Assembly (NCBI GenBank): GCA_007128045.1 | Contig: SKYG01000070.1 | Span: 1 to 6,805 of the forward strand | Length of the DNA stretch: 6,805 nt | Reading direction: 5' to 3' | Source of the DNA: Bacteroidales bacterium | GTDB lineage: Bacteria; Bacteroidota; Bacteroidia; Bacteroidales; UBA7960 | Part shown: positions 6,704 to 6,805 of the stretch, piece after piece | Numbering within the stretch: position 1 is the stretch's first letter | Layout of the letters: every line of letters starts with the position of its first letter | Notes under the pieces: generated by a model | What the model saw: only the letters and a program-made list of their open reading frames with translations | What the model was told of the DNA's origin: nothing | Databases searched by the model: none | Position numbers and translations under genes: made by a program

Positions 6704-6805
6704 TTCGGAGAAATTCAAATTCTAGCGACAAACATTGATTAGGCTTTTTTAGTTCAAGCAGTTAACTGGGATTTTAATATTAATAGACTTGAAAGATACC
6801 TGACA
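6704..6805. other. Window end, nothing recognised
   Basis: The last hundred bases are AT-rich. Apart from a short +1-frame continuation of the hydrolase (to a TAG at 6723-6725) I see no gene, repeat or clear terminator. Confidence 0.4.

Noticed and set aside
1..6805. CRISPR array, tRNA or rRNA genes, insertion sequences
   Set aside because: I saw no spaced direct repeats of CRISPR size, no cloverleaf-like segment, and no transposase or terminal inverted repeats on either strand.

Overview
The window looks like chromosomal DNA of a Bacteroidota (Bacteroidetes) bacterium. The evidence is a mid-range GC content, mostly weak or absent Shine-Dalgarno sequences with A-rich leaders, a promoter-like element of the Bacteroidota TAnnTTTG type ahead of the satD-like gene, and gene families and gene pairings typical of that phylum. 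I cannot place it below phylum level from sequence alone.

Positions 9-3920 (+ strand) hold a compact four-gene operon: an ABC ATPase of the LolD/MacB export type, two different FtsX/MacB-type permeases encoded as separate genes, and a secreted LolA-like 'outer membrane lipoprotein-sorting' protein. The first three genes overlap (17 bp, then an ATGA overlap) and the fourth follows after 27 bp. Together they look like an envelope export machine. The ATPase would drive a heterodimeric inner-membrane complex that extracts or shuttles a hydrophobic, lipid or lipoprotein cargo, and the periplasmic LolA-like protein would receive it. The cargo is unknown. The operon may start upstream of the window.

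Positions 3921-4324 are non-coding as far as I can see, between two convergent transcription units. They contain a GC-rich hairpin and a 14-bp palindrome, but no convincing terminator.

Positions 4325-5652 (- strand) hold a two-gene unit: a SatD-family protein with a C-terminal helix-turn-helix, then a DUF3307 polytopic membrane protein overlapping it by ATGA. Just before the SatD start codon is a TATATTTG promoter element placed so close to the ATG that the transcript would be leaderless or nearly so. It is overlapped by a perfect 9-bp inverted repeat and a 7-bp direct repeat. This suggests an autoregulated SatD/DUF3307 module of unknown function, and it is the most interesting part of the window.

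Positions 5653-5950 are AT-rich and non-coding, ending in four tandem copies of a 7-bp unit (TTTCGAC). Immediately after these, from about 5951 to 6703 (+), is the body of an alpha/beta hydrolase related to proline iminopeptidases. It has lost its N-terminal part and start codon, and its C-terminus with the catalytic histidine, so it is called a pseudogene. The last 100 bases show nothing I can identify.
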